This document shows positions 19,882 through 28,860 of a DNA stretch of 38,094 nt, piece after piece. A program made the translations under genes and the position numbers. The DNA lies in contig JAGHSG010000080.1 of the NCBI GenBank assembly GCA_018066005.1, positions 1-38,094 of the forward strand, in the 5' to 3' direction. The DNA comes from Bacteroidales bacterium. Lineage in GTDB: Bacteria; Bacteroidota; Bacteroidia; Bacteroidales; Paludibacteraceae. How positions within the stretch are numbered: position 1 is the stretch's first letter; each line of letters begins with the position of its first letter. The notes below the pieces were generated by a model. The model did not search any database and was not told the origin of the DNA. It worked only from the letters and a program-made list of their open reading frames with translations.

Positions 19882-20020
19882 AAGTTTGTTAATTGTTAAT
19901 TGGTGAATCGGATTTTTATGCTCTAAAAAATCTTTATGTTTTCGGTGCTTCGCAACGTTAAGGGGGGCTTCGCCACCGTTATAACGCTTCTTAACGTCGC
20001 TTCGCTTTTTTATTGGTGAA

Positions 20021-21175
20021 TTATTTTAGGGAGGGCATTTGGTCGCGGCTGATTACATAAGGTTGTTCCCAAGCGTTGTTCCACCATTCGATGGGAGCGT
20101 GCTCGTGGGGAGTGGTGGTGTCGGTGAACCAATACGAATTAGGTGATGCCGATTTGGTTCGTTTGCTATCATACCACGGCATGAAGTACGCCCACTTGGC
20201 ACCTGCATTCCATTGGTCTTCTATAGTGCCACCATTGCCGAACTCGGACAGGGTGAGCATTTTATTGGGATAAATCATTTGGTCGTAACCGAAATAGTTG
20301 TAGAAACTGGGTGCTTCTTTGTTATAGATGTCACGTCCGATTATATCGACATACTTGTCGCCCGGATACCAAGCAAAGTCAGACCCTTGTGTGGTCCAAA
20401 CCCAGATGAGGTTATTGAGCCCCTTGGTGTTGACGAAGTAGTCCCACATGAATTGCCACAGTTGCACTTCGGTGGCGGCGTCTCCGCCTTTTCCCCACCA
20501 GAACCACTGTCCGGCAGCCTCATGATAGGGACGCCAGAGGATAGGTATGTGTCGATCTCTGAACCCTTGCAAGAACTCGGCTACGCGGTCAAGATCCTGC
20601 ATGAAAATCTTGTTTTCCCACGTACCGGATATGAGGGCATTGGAAGCCTTAAAAGAGGTCTCGTTAGGTTTATACGTACTGTTGGATGAAGTGGTAGTAG
20701 TGGCTTGTGATTTAGGAACAATATGGTGCCACATGCCCATAATGATACCGTTGTTTGCCCACCAATCCTCATAGATGGCGTAGGAAACATACACTTTCTT
20801 TGCCCAATCATCGGTCAAGGTAGATTGAATCATATCGAAGCAGGTCATAGCGGGGTACTTGCCGGTATGGTATTTGACCCATTCGGCTTCGTTGATGTTC
20901 CAGTTAACATTAGCCATCGCTCCGGACAGAACTTTGCGTCCGTACGTTTTACGGAGGTAGGTATATAGTTTCAGCGCTTCCGGACTAGGGTTGGGCGTAC
21001 ACAACTCATCACACACATAGAGGGATGTGTCCTCGGTAGGTGTGGGAGGATCGGGAGGAGTAGGTCCCGGCGGCGGTGTCGGTTCAGTGCCACTTTCTTT
21101 CTTATCGCATCCGCTGAATAGCATTGCCGTACATATCATACAGCATGCCAGCACGTAACAGATAGATTTTGCCAT
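20021..21175 (-). CDS. GH26 beta-mannanase, lipoprotein
   Basis: Lipoprotein signal MAKSICYVLACCMICTAMLFSGC; Pro-rich linker; WRPYHEAAGQWFWWG and TLSEFG catalytic-region motifs. Confidence 0.88.
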   Translation of the reverse strand: MAKSICYVLACCMICTAMLFSGCDKKESGTEPTPPPGPTPPDPPTPTEDTSLYVCDELCTPNPSPEALKLYTYLRKTYGRKVLSGAMANVNWNINEAEWVKYHTGKYPAMTCFDMIQSTLTDDWAKKVYVSYAIYEDWWANNGIIMGMWHHIVPKSQATTTTSSNSTYKPNETSFKASNALISGTWENKIFMQDLDRVAEFLQGFRDRHIPILWRPYHEAAGQWFWWGKGGDAATEVQLWQFMWDYFVNTKGLNNLIWVWTTQGSDFAWYPGDKYVDIIGRDIYNKEAPSFYNYFGYDQMIYPNKMLTLSEFGNGGTIEDQWNAGAKWAYFMPWYDSKRTKSASPNSYWFTDTTTPHEHAPIEWWNNAWEQPYVISRDQMPSLK

Positions 21176-22610
21176 TGATTAGATATTTATTAAATGGTGA
21201 ATCGGTGAGTTGGTTAATCGGTGAATCGGTTATTTCGTCTAATGCGGAGGGTGTGGGAGGTACGTCGGTATAGACGGAGCATAGTTGGCTGTCTGCAGCC
21301 CAAGCGTTGTATATTTTCTGCCCCCAGTTGCAAGTTTGCCCTTTGGTAGATTGTGTGGCAGGGGTTCCGTTGTATTGGTCAGTCACCATGTCCAAATAGC
21401 CAACTCCGCCTCCGTTTCCCCACCATGACCATGAGAACCAACCGACATTGTTGGTCTTGCAAGTAGAGATGATAGCATCTTCATCCACATCGCCGTCGGA
21501 GTGATACCACCCAAATTCACCGATGCACAGGCACAGGTTTTGGTTCAAGACGTTCGTTATATTACTCTCTACCGTGCCGGGTTTGCCAGCCGAGCCGTAC
21601 ATGTGAATAGAGAAGATGATATTCTTGTCAGGGTCGGCATTGAATATATCCCAGCCGCTATTAGGTATAGAACCGGCATGTTGTCCCCATCCGTCTGCAT
21701 CGACCATGAGACAATGTTTAAGTCCTGCTTTTCGTATGGTAGAGACAGCGTTTTTGTAAGCATTTACCCATGCCGTGGTATTCCATTTGCCTCCCCATTC
21801 GTTGGCTATATTGATGATTGTTGTGTGCTCATGTCCTTTGAGTGTAGAAGCCATCTCCGTCCAGTAGGACACACATTTATTCAACGCATTAACATCGTCT
21901 GAGCCGGTAGCATCGTGCGCCTCAATGACCAAGACCATCTTGTTAGATTCGCAACATTGAATGATGGATGCCAATAATTGTGCAGGAATTTTGGAGTATT
22001 GCCCTCCTGTTCCAATGGCTATCCGCACGGCGTTGGCACCGCGTGAGCGCATCTGTGCTATTTGTTGTTCGTATCCCTTGCCGATATACCACGCGTATGC
22101 AAGATTAGTACCCCGCATGACAAAGGGGTGGTTTTTGGCATCTAATAGTTGTTTGCCACTAACTACAAATCCATGATCTCCAACAATAGGCGTGTCGCCT
22201 CCACCTCCACCGCCGGTGAGATAAGCCGAAGTGACGGTGAGTGAGCCGCTCTCGCAAGACAGAACTATTTTCTCGACCGAGTATTTACGCGAGGCATTGA
22301 GGTTGGCACTGACTTGTGTGGCTCCACTGCCGAATTCTATTTTGGTGTCGGGGTCGGTATCACCGGTATAATAGATCTGCATGTTACCCGGTTGGGCAGC
22401 GGATTGGAAGTGTACAACAACGGAGTTATAATCACTACAGTTCTTGCCGTCCAGCCACCATCCGGCTCCTCCCCAAGAGGAGAAGGTGATGGTTGAACCA
22501 CTGACGGACGTGGACCACATGTTGATTATTGACGATGTGGATAGTGAGTAGTCGGCACGTACTATGGTGACGGAGAGTAGGGATAGTAATATGATGAAGA
22601 AGCGAGGCAT
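21102..22610 (-). CDS. GH5 endo-beta-mannanase-like enzyme with N-terminal beta-sandwich domain
   Basis: MRGTNLAYAWY, GANAVRIAIG, IINIANEWGG, CIGEFGWYHSD, GWFSWSWWGN; N-terminal SSWGGAGWWLDGKNCSDYNSVVVHF domain; C-terminal NGKIYLLRAGMLYDMYGNAIQ motif. Confidence 0.85.
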   Translation of the reverse strand: MPRFFIILLSLLSVTIVRADYSLSTSSIINMWSTSVSGSTITFSSWGGAGWWLDGKNCSDYNSVVVHFQSAAQPGNMQIYYTGDTDPDTKIEFGSGATQVSANLNASRKYSVEKIVLSCESGSLTVTSAYLTGGGGGGDTPIVGDHGFVVSGKQLLDAKNHPFVMRGTNLAYAWYIGKGYEQQIAQMRSRGANAVRIAIGTGGQYSKIPAQLLASIIQCCESNKMVLVIEAHDATGSDDVNALNKCVSYWTEMASTLKGHEHTTIINIANEWGGKWNTTAWVNAYKNAVSTIRKAGLKHCLMVDADGWGQHAGSIPNSGWDIFNADPDKNIIFSIHMYGSAGKPGTVESNITNVLNQNLCLCIGEFGWYHSDGDVDEDAIISTCKTNNVGWFSWSWWGNGGGVGYLDMVTDQYNGTPATQSTKGQTCNWGQKIYNAWAADSQLCSVYTDVPPTPSALDEITDSPINQLTDSPFNKYLINGKIYLLRAGMLYDMYGNAIQRMR

Positions 22611-22612
22611 TT

Positions 22613-22653
22613 TGGTGAATTGGTGAATTGGTGAATTGGTGAGTTGGTGAATT
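22613..22653. repeat. 9-bp GGTGAATTG tandem repeat forming the GH5 / SGBP intercistronic spacer
   Basis: GGTGAATTGGTGAATTGGTGAATTGGTGAGTTGGTGAATT. Confidence 0.9.
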
Positions 22654-23926
22654 ATTTTGTGGGGTTGAGAAGGACGATACGGGGGTTATCTAAACAGATA
22701 TGGACATCATGTTTATTAGGCGCATCGCAGTTCTTACCGAACAGGATAACGTTGAATTTCTTGTATTTAGACATGTCGTCTAAGATTAAGTCGGCACGTC
22801 CATCGGTGGAGAAGGGACCTAATTTGTCATATTTGAAGTCGGTTAAAGGAATGGTGAATGTCTCCCATCCATCGGTTTTAAACTCTTTGACGGTCCATTC
22901 ATCGGTAGTGGCGTTACCGTCTACCAACCACGGAGCCCATTGTGCTTGTGGAGTTGTATTCGCTCCGTCATCTCCCAATGAGAATTGACCGGACAGGGGT
23001 TCGAACCAGAAGTGCAAAGGTTGGTCTGTCCACGTGAGTATATTGGCCTCGAAACGCAGGCCGTATTTGGTAATATCTTTATCTGCCTCCAAGAAGGGGG
23101 TACGAATCTCTTGGTATTGATCCCAATAGCATCCTGCCAAGTCCTCCTGGCTCCAGAACCACTCACCCACTTGTTCGCGTTTAATCAACAGATAAGCGCC
23201 ATCGCATCCGTTCTCATCGGTATAACGACCAATCTTCCACGGATTGCCGTAATAACCTTGGTTGAACGGTTCCTCTCCGTGATTAAAGTCAATGATGAGG
23301 TTGGTCTTATCGCGGAAGCGGAAAAGGGACTGACGGATACCGTATTTACTCTGTACGGTGATGGGACCCTCTTGGCTGCCTTGCGGAGCTACGCAGATGA
23401 GTTTATTGCCGTCAAAGGATACAATGTCTGCTTCGATAGAATCGTTCTCGGTTGCCCCTCTAAACCATACAGTGAGGGGTTCGTAGAAGAATGAGCCATT
23501 GATAACAACTTCTTGTCCGTCGGGTACATATTCACACTTGAGTGAGTTGAGACGCGGAGCAGGTATATACGTTTCGAAATCATAGGAAGCCGAATACCCG
23601 TCTGCGGTGGTTGCAATCAGTTTATAGGTGTGATTTTCGGAGAAAGGCACACTCAATATGATAGCGTGTGACGTTATGTAGGTTGGGTTCAGCGTAGCAG
23701 CGTCATCGTCAAATCGAACAGAATTGACGGCTTGCAGATTGCTACCAATTATTACTATTGTTTGCAATTTCTCTGCCGCATAGATGGCAGAGTCGGCTTG
23801 TTCGGGGTAGGGAGTGCGTATGTAGTCAATTACAGGCGGTTTACCATTTCCACCCGTTTCGTCTTTTTTACAAGCACTAAAGCATGCCACAAGGGCTACC
23901 AATACAATTAAAAACCTATATTTCAT
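22652..23926 (-). CDS. Surface glycan-binding lipoprotein with IPT/TIG domains (SGBP)
   Basis: Lipobox LVACFSAC; IPT/TIG-like repeats (IVIIGSNLQAVNSVRFDD, EVVINGSFFYEPLTVWF); directly downstream of SusD. Confidence 0.8.
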   Translation of the reverse strand: MKYRFLIVLVALVACFSACKKDETGGNGKPPVIDYIRTPYPEQADSAIYAAEKLQTIVIIGSNLQAVNSVRFDDDAATLNPTYITSHAIILSVPFSENHTYKLIATTADGYSASYDFETYIPAPRLNSLKCEYVPDGQEVVINGSFFYEPLTVWFRGATENDSIEADIVSFDGNKLICVAPQGSQEGPITVQSKYGIRQSLFRFRDKTNLIIDFNHGEEPFNQGYYGNPWKIGRYTDENGCDGAYLLIKREQVGEWFWSQEDLAGCYWDQYQEIRTPFLEADKDITKYGLRFEANILTWTDQPLHFWFEPLSGQFSLGDDGANTTPQAQWAPWLVDGNATTDEWTVKEFKTDGWETFTIPLTDFKYDKLGPFSTDGRADLILDDMSKYKKFNVILFGKNCDAPNKHDVHICLDNPRIVLLNPTK

Positions 23927-23944
23927 ATTCGTATTATTTAAGCA

Positions 23945-25585
23945 TTATTTTTTATAATAAGGCACCGGTTCGTCAGCCAAAGTAGGAGAGGCTGTTATTT
24001 CAGAGCCCGGAACGGGCAGTATCAGTTGAGCAGCCGTAATCATGATGGGCTCGTATGACGGGTTCGATGTTATATACGGTTCGCGTGTATTTTCGTTTTC
24101 AATAGTTCGTACGGTCTCATCGGGATAATAGGTGCGATGACGTTCCATACGGTTCAAATAAGCCACAGCGCTATTGGCATTGCGGTAATACATGCGCTTG
24201 ATGTCAAAGAAGTTGATTCCTTCGAAGGCGAACTCGCAGCGACGTTCTTTGATAAGGTCGGTATAGGTTACCGTGGAAACTTCCGGCAGTCCGGCGCGTT
24301 TGTGGTGAACGCGATTGAAGACATCTATAGCCAAGGCGTCGGTTGTTGACTCACCGGCACCTATGCAGGCTTCTACGTAGCACAGATAGACGTCCGCCAA
24401 ACGGAGTAGGTAACTATTGTTACCGGCATCTTGTTGATCGCCTACACCGCCACCGCAGTCAGCAGATTTGCCGAGTACGTATTTCTTGATGTTGGCGAGG
24501 ACTTCGTTGTTATCTTCCATCTTATTGCCGGAGGCGTCACGCACAACAAAGTTGTAGGTGTATCCACCATTGGCTTTATTGATGTTAGGATAATAATCAC
24601 CGAGAGTCATAAAAACCCACGGGCGACGCAAATCGTCTTCGTCATAACTCTCCTGCAGGCTCAATGTAGGTCCTTTACCTTGTCCCCAAGCCACGTCGCT
24701 AACGAATGTGCTGCGGCTCCAGTGGGAAGTACGCGAGTTGCCGGTGGCATAACCGCCGACCATGTTTTGAATAGCAAACAACGACTCTCCGCAGTTATTA
24801 GCCTCTATATCAAAGAGGGTAGCATAGTCGGGGTAGAGTTCCAGACCGGAGTTCTTGATGACATCCGTTGCATATTCTTTGGCTTTTTGGAAGTACTCGT
24901 CGGATTTGGCGTAGTCTAAGTGGCTTGCCATGGTTAGATAAACCTTAGCCAATAATCCCTTGGCTGTCCAACAGGTTGCCATACCGGGCGTGTTAGCAAC
25001 CTCGGGGAGGTTGGTAGCAGCAAACTGCAGGTCTTCAGTGATGAAACGGTACACGTCCTCTTGCGTGTTGCGATAAAGGGCAGTATTCATCATGGCACGG
25101 TTGTTTTCCACAATTGTTACGGCGCCCCAATACTCTGTTAAAAAGTAATACGCGAAAGCGCGTGCACAGCGTGCGTGAGCCAGACCTTGTGTGATGGCTG
25201 TTTCCGGAACACTATTCTTTCGTGCAGCATCGGGCATGTCGTTGATGATATTATTGGCAAACGAGACGATACGATAGAGCCCTTGCCAACCCTGTGTCAA
25301 ATAGGTGTTGTTGGAACCAAAGGACATATAGTAGAACTGTCCTTCCTGATCATAAGTGTAAAATAGGTCGCCTGCTAATTCGTCACCTGCCATCCACATA
25401 AAGGACATTTGAAAATTACTCCATGCCTTGGCGGCATACAGTGAGTAGCAGTTCTGCTCAATAGCCTTGGCAGAGGTGTAATAATTATCAGAGGTGAGGG
25501 TGTCTTGCGGCTCATTGCTAAGAAAATCTTTGCAACTACTGAGTACTGCCGCAAGCATTGCTAATAAAATAATCTGTTTTTTCAT
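23945..25585 (-). CDS. SusD/RagB-family nutrient-binding lipoprotein
   Basis: MKKQIILLAMLAAVLSSCKDFLSNEPQDTLTSDNYYTS; LLRLADVYLCYVEA; IKERRCEFAFEGINFFDIKR; paired with SusC. Confidence 0.95.
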   Translation of the reverse strand: MKKQIILLAMLAAVLSSCKDFLSNEPQDTLTSDNYYTSAKAIEQNCYSLYAAKAWSNFQMSFMWMAGDELAGDLFYTYDQEGQFYYMSFGSNNTYLTQGWQGLYRIVSFANNIINDMPDAARKNSVPETAITQGLAHARCARAFAYYFLTEYWGAVTIVENNRAMMNTALYRNTQEDVYRFITEDLQFAATNLPEVANTPGMATCWTAKGLLAKVYLTMASHLDYAKSDEYFQKAKEYATDVIKNSGLELYPDYATLFDIEANNCGESLFAIQNMVGGYATGNSRTSHWSRSTFVSDVAWGQGKGPTLSLQESYDEDDLRRPWVFMTLGDYYPNINKANGGYTYNFVVRDASGNKMEDNNEVLANIKKYVLGKSADCGGGVGDQQDAGNNSYLLRLADVYLCYVEACIGAGESTTDALAIDVFNRVHHKRAGLPEVSTVTYTDLIKERRCEFAFEGINFFDIKRMYYRNANSAVAYLNRMERHRTYYPDETVRTIENENTREPYITSNPSYEPIMITAAQLILPVPGSEITASPTLADEPVPYYKK

Positions 25586-25613
25586 ATCACAAGATAGATT
25601 GTAGGTTGACAAA

Positions 25614-28600
25614 TTAGAAGACTAAATTAACACCAAAGGTGAATACGCGCGGTGAAGGATAACGTCCCATATCGATGTTAGTCATACCGGCTTGCTGGTT
25701 GTAGGCACCAATCTCCGGGTCAAAGCCTGAATACTTGGTGAACGTCCACACGTTTTGTGCATTGAAATACAAGCGCAAGCTGGTCATGTGTGCTTTTTTC
25801 ATCAAAGCAGACGGGAAATTATACGCCAAACTCAAATTGGAAATTCGCAAGTACGAGCCGTCTTCAATCCAGCGGTCGGACATACGATTGTTTCGGTTGA
25901 CATCGGTTGTGGACCAACGTGGCATAGAAGGATTATTGCTTACGTACATATTGGATGCAGTTTTGTTGGTGGGATCTCCATCTACGTAACCATACTGTAC
26001 GCGGCCGGAGATAGAAGTGGCCTGGTTATCCCATAATGAGTTCATACCTTCGGTTTTGACGCGTGTGTAGTTCAAAATTTTACCGCCTACAGATCCGGTG
26101 AAATTGATTCCCAAATCAAAGTCCCAGATACGGAAGGTGTTGCTCCAACCTAATGTAAATAGAGGCGTCGGGTCACCAATGATTTTTTGGTCTGCATCGG
26201 TAATCTTACCATCCCCGTTCAAATCTTTGTATCGTATGTCTCCGATCCATACACCGGATGAGCGATCGATACGGTTTTCGCCTTTTCCATTATCCACTTG
26301 GACAGGGCCTTTTTTGATTTCCTCTTCGTTCATAAAATATCCGTCGGTTTCAAAACCATAGAAACACCCCATCGGGTTACCTTCTGTGATAATGGTAGCA
26401 GTTTGGAACTCGGAATACCAATCCAGTTTGCCGTAGATAGGTGTGTTTTGCTTATCCAGTGCCATGACTTTGTTGCGGTTGACGGAAATGACGATATTAC
26501 TGGTCCAAGAGAAGAGTTTAATATCCACCGGTACGACATTCAACGAGATGTCTATACCGCGGTTACGCACCTTACCGATGTTCTGCATCGGAGTGGCGAT
26601 ACCATCCCACGATGCTTCGCCACCCAAGATGGCAGGAACGGAAGGTGTAAGAAGTAAGTCTTTTGTATTTTTCTCATAGAGATCAATGCTCAAATCAATG
26701 CGATTCTTGATGAGTGCAATATCTACGCCGACATTCCACTGTTCACTGGCTTCCCATTTCAAATCGGGATTAGCAAAGTTGGACATACGATAGGCGGTAC
26801 CCATGGGGGTGATAAGAGCCATCATCTTGGAGCTGAATAAGTAGTTGTCAATATTGGAATTACCTACCTGACCGTAACCTACACGTATTTTCAAGTTGGT
26901 TATTTCCTCTATGTCTTTCAACCAAGGTTCTTCCGACATACGCCAAGCCAAAGCTACAGACGGGAAGCAACCCCAGCGGTTGTTAGGACCGAACTTGGAA
27001 CTGGCATCGCCACGGATGGTAAATGTGGCTAAGTAACGGTTGTCGTAGTTGTAATTGAAACGACCAAAAACAGACATCGTGGTGGCAAAGTCTTTCCAAC
27101 CATTGTTGGTGACGTAGTCACCGTCGGTTGTCATAACCTGTATGTCATTGCTGCTTAGATTCTTTTTCTGCAAGGATGATCCTTCCCATGCTGATTTAGA
27201 CATTTCAAAACCAACCATGGCACCAACGGTATGTTTGCCTTTGAAGGTTTGGTCGTAGGTGGCATACGTTTTCCACAACCAATAGGTGGAGCGGTCGTTT
27301 TGTTCAAAAATCTTGTTAATATTATTCTCTATACTACCAAATTTATACGTAGGAACAAAGCCTGTGTTTTTGGCTAAGTTGATGTCAAAACTGAACTCGG
27401 TACGTACGTTTAATACGGGTAGAATATTGCCTTGTGCATAGATGCCACCCATGATACGGTCGCGTACAAGGGTGTTGTTTTTCATTTGCGCCATAGCAAC
27501 AGGGTTATAGGCTGTAGAGGAGTTGACGGTGCTTGGGCCGGCATAGTTACCATCAAAGTTCTTTACCGGCACATCCGGTTGCATTGTTAATGCTTGCATC
27601 AGAATACCATCGACACCATCGTTTTGGATGATTTTCTCTTTGGTACGTGCATAGGATACAGAGCCTCCCACTTTGACGTATTTGCCAAATTCGTGGTCTA
27701 TGTTGGTACGCAATGAGTAACGCTCAAAGTCAGAACCTTTGATTGTACCGTCTTGATTGGCGTAGTTACCGGAAACGGCAAATTGTGTGGACTTGACACC
27801 ACCGGTCAATGACAATGTATGACTGTGCATCAATGCGTTGTGGATGATGGCATCTTGCCAATCTGTTCCTTTACCTAATATGCTTATGTCGCGGTAGGCA
27901 TCATTCAGCGAAGCGGCATATCCCTCGTTGTATAAATCTTGCTGATAGGCGGCATATTCCTGCAGATTCATCATGTTCAGTTTCTTGGCAAAGGTTTGTA
28001 TGCCTATATAGCCATCGTAGGATATATTGACTTTGCCCTCTTTACCATGCTTGGTTGTGATAATGACCACACCATTAGCACCTGCAGCACCGTAGATGGC
28101 GCACGCCGAAGCGTCTTTTAATACGTCCATTGAGACAATATCGCCCGGCGCGATAGCTGCCAACGGACTGACACGGTTCTGACCATTAGAGCCGCCTGCC
28201 CAATCAAAACCGGCAATGGATGTTCCCGAGCCGTTCATGGGAATACCGTCAATGATGTACAGCGGCTCATTGTCTCCATTGATAGATGAAGCACCACGTA
28301 CACGAATACTGGCAGCAGCGCCCGGAGCACCGGAGTTGGCAGATACTTGCACACCGGCTACGCGTCCCTGCAACATCTGATCGGCATTAACAATGACTGA
28401 TTCGCGCAGTTTGTCTCCAGACACAGAGCCCACCGAACCGGTCAAATCCACTTTACGCATGGTACCATAACCGACCACGACTATGTCTTCCAACACTTCT
28501 GTGTCTTCTAACATACTGATTTTTAGAGAGGTTTGATTGGTGATTTTAATCTCTTGGTTTTTGTAACCAATGGATGAAATGACCAATACAGCCCCTTTGG

Positions 28601-28790
28601 GCACATTTAATTCAAAAGCACCATCCAAATCGGTAATTGTACCATTTGTAGTGCCTTTAACCAACACATTGGCACCAATCATCGGTTCATCACCGTTTGT
28701 GCCATCCAATATCACACCCTTTATATTTATTTGCGCGCTTACGCATGTGTACGCGAGTGTGAGAAAAAAGATAGAAAGTAGTTTTCTCAT
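25614..28790 (-). CDS. SusC/RagA-family TonB-dependent outer-membrane transporter
   Basis: Carboxypeptidase-like domain, EDIVVVGYGTMRKVDLTGSVGSV, SINGDNEPLYIIDGIPMNG, DVLKDASACAIYGAAGANGVVIITTK; start taken at MRKLLSIFF. Confidence 0.96.
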   Translation of the reverse strand: MRKLLSIFFLTLAYTCVSAQINIKGVILDGTNGDEPMIGANVLVKGTTNGTITDLDGAFELNVPKGAVLVISSIGYKNQEIKITNQTSLKISMLEDTEVLEDIVVVGYGTMRKVDLTGSVGSVSGDKLRESVIVNADQMLQGRVAGVQVSANSGAPGAAASIRVRGASSINGDNEPLYIIDGIPMNGSGTSIAGFDWAGGSNGQNRVSPLAAIAPGDIVSMDVLKDASACAIYGAAGANGVVIITTKHGKEGKVNISYDGYIGIQTFAKKLNMMNLQEYAAYQQDLYNEGYAASLNDAYRDISILGKGTDWQDAIIHNALMHSHTLSLTGGVKSTQFAVSGNYANQDGTIKGSDFERYSLRTNIDHEFGKYVKVGGSVSYARTKEKIIQNDGVDGILMQALTMQPDVPVKNFDGNYAGPSTVNSSTAYNPVAMAQMKNNTLVRDRIMGGIYAQGNILPVLNVRTEFSFDINLAKNTGFVPTYKFGSIENNINKIFEQNDRSTYWLWKTYATYDQTFKGKHTVGAMVGFEMSKSAWEGSSLQKKNLSSNDIQVMTTDGDYVTNNGWKDFATTMSVFGRFNYNYDNRYLATFTIRGDASSKFGPNNRWGCFPSVALAWRMSEEPWLKDIEEITNLKIRVGYGQVGNSNIDNYLFSSKMMALITPMGTAYRMSNFANPDLKWEASEQWNVGVDIALIKNRIDLSIDLYEKNTKDLLLTPSVPAILGGEASWDGIATPMQNIGKVRNRGIDISLNVVPVDIKLFSWTSNIVISVNRNKVMALDKQNTPIYGKLDWYSEFQTATIITEGNPMGCFYGFETDGYFMNEEEIKKGPVQVDNGKGENRIDRSSGVWIGDIRYKDLNGDGKITDADQKIIGDPTPLFTLGWSNTFRIWDFDLGINFTGSVGGKILNYTRVKTEGMNSLWDNQATSISGRVQYGYVDGDPTNKTASNMYVSNNPSMPRWSTTDVNRNNRMSDRWIEDGSYLRISNLSLAYNFPSALMKKAHMTSLRLYFNAQNVWTFTKYSGFDPEIGAYNQQAGMTNIDMGRYPSPRVFTFGVNLVF

Positions 28791-28818
28791 GATTGAACGA
28801 TTAAAGAAAAAATAGAAA

Positions 28819-28844
28819 TTGCAGGTCAAACCAATGACCTGCAA
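28819..28844 (-). terminator. Intercistronic stem-loop upstream of susC (possible attenuator or terminator)
   Basis: Perfect 10-bp inverted repeat TTGCAGGTCA-AACCAA-TGACCTGCAA followed on minus by TTTCTATTTTTTC. Confidence 0.6.
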
Positions 28845-28860
28845 CTAAAAATAATCCTGC

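Noticed and set aside
14611-22653. Short direct repeats as CRISPR array
   Set aside because: Units are 9 bp, degenerate and contiguous without spacers; no cas genes.
28790-28844. Upstream ATG of susC at 28844
   Set aside because: Lies in the stem-loop; MRKLLSIFFLTLAYTCVSAQ from 28790 is a proper signal peptide.
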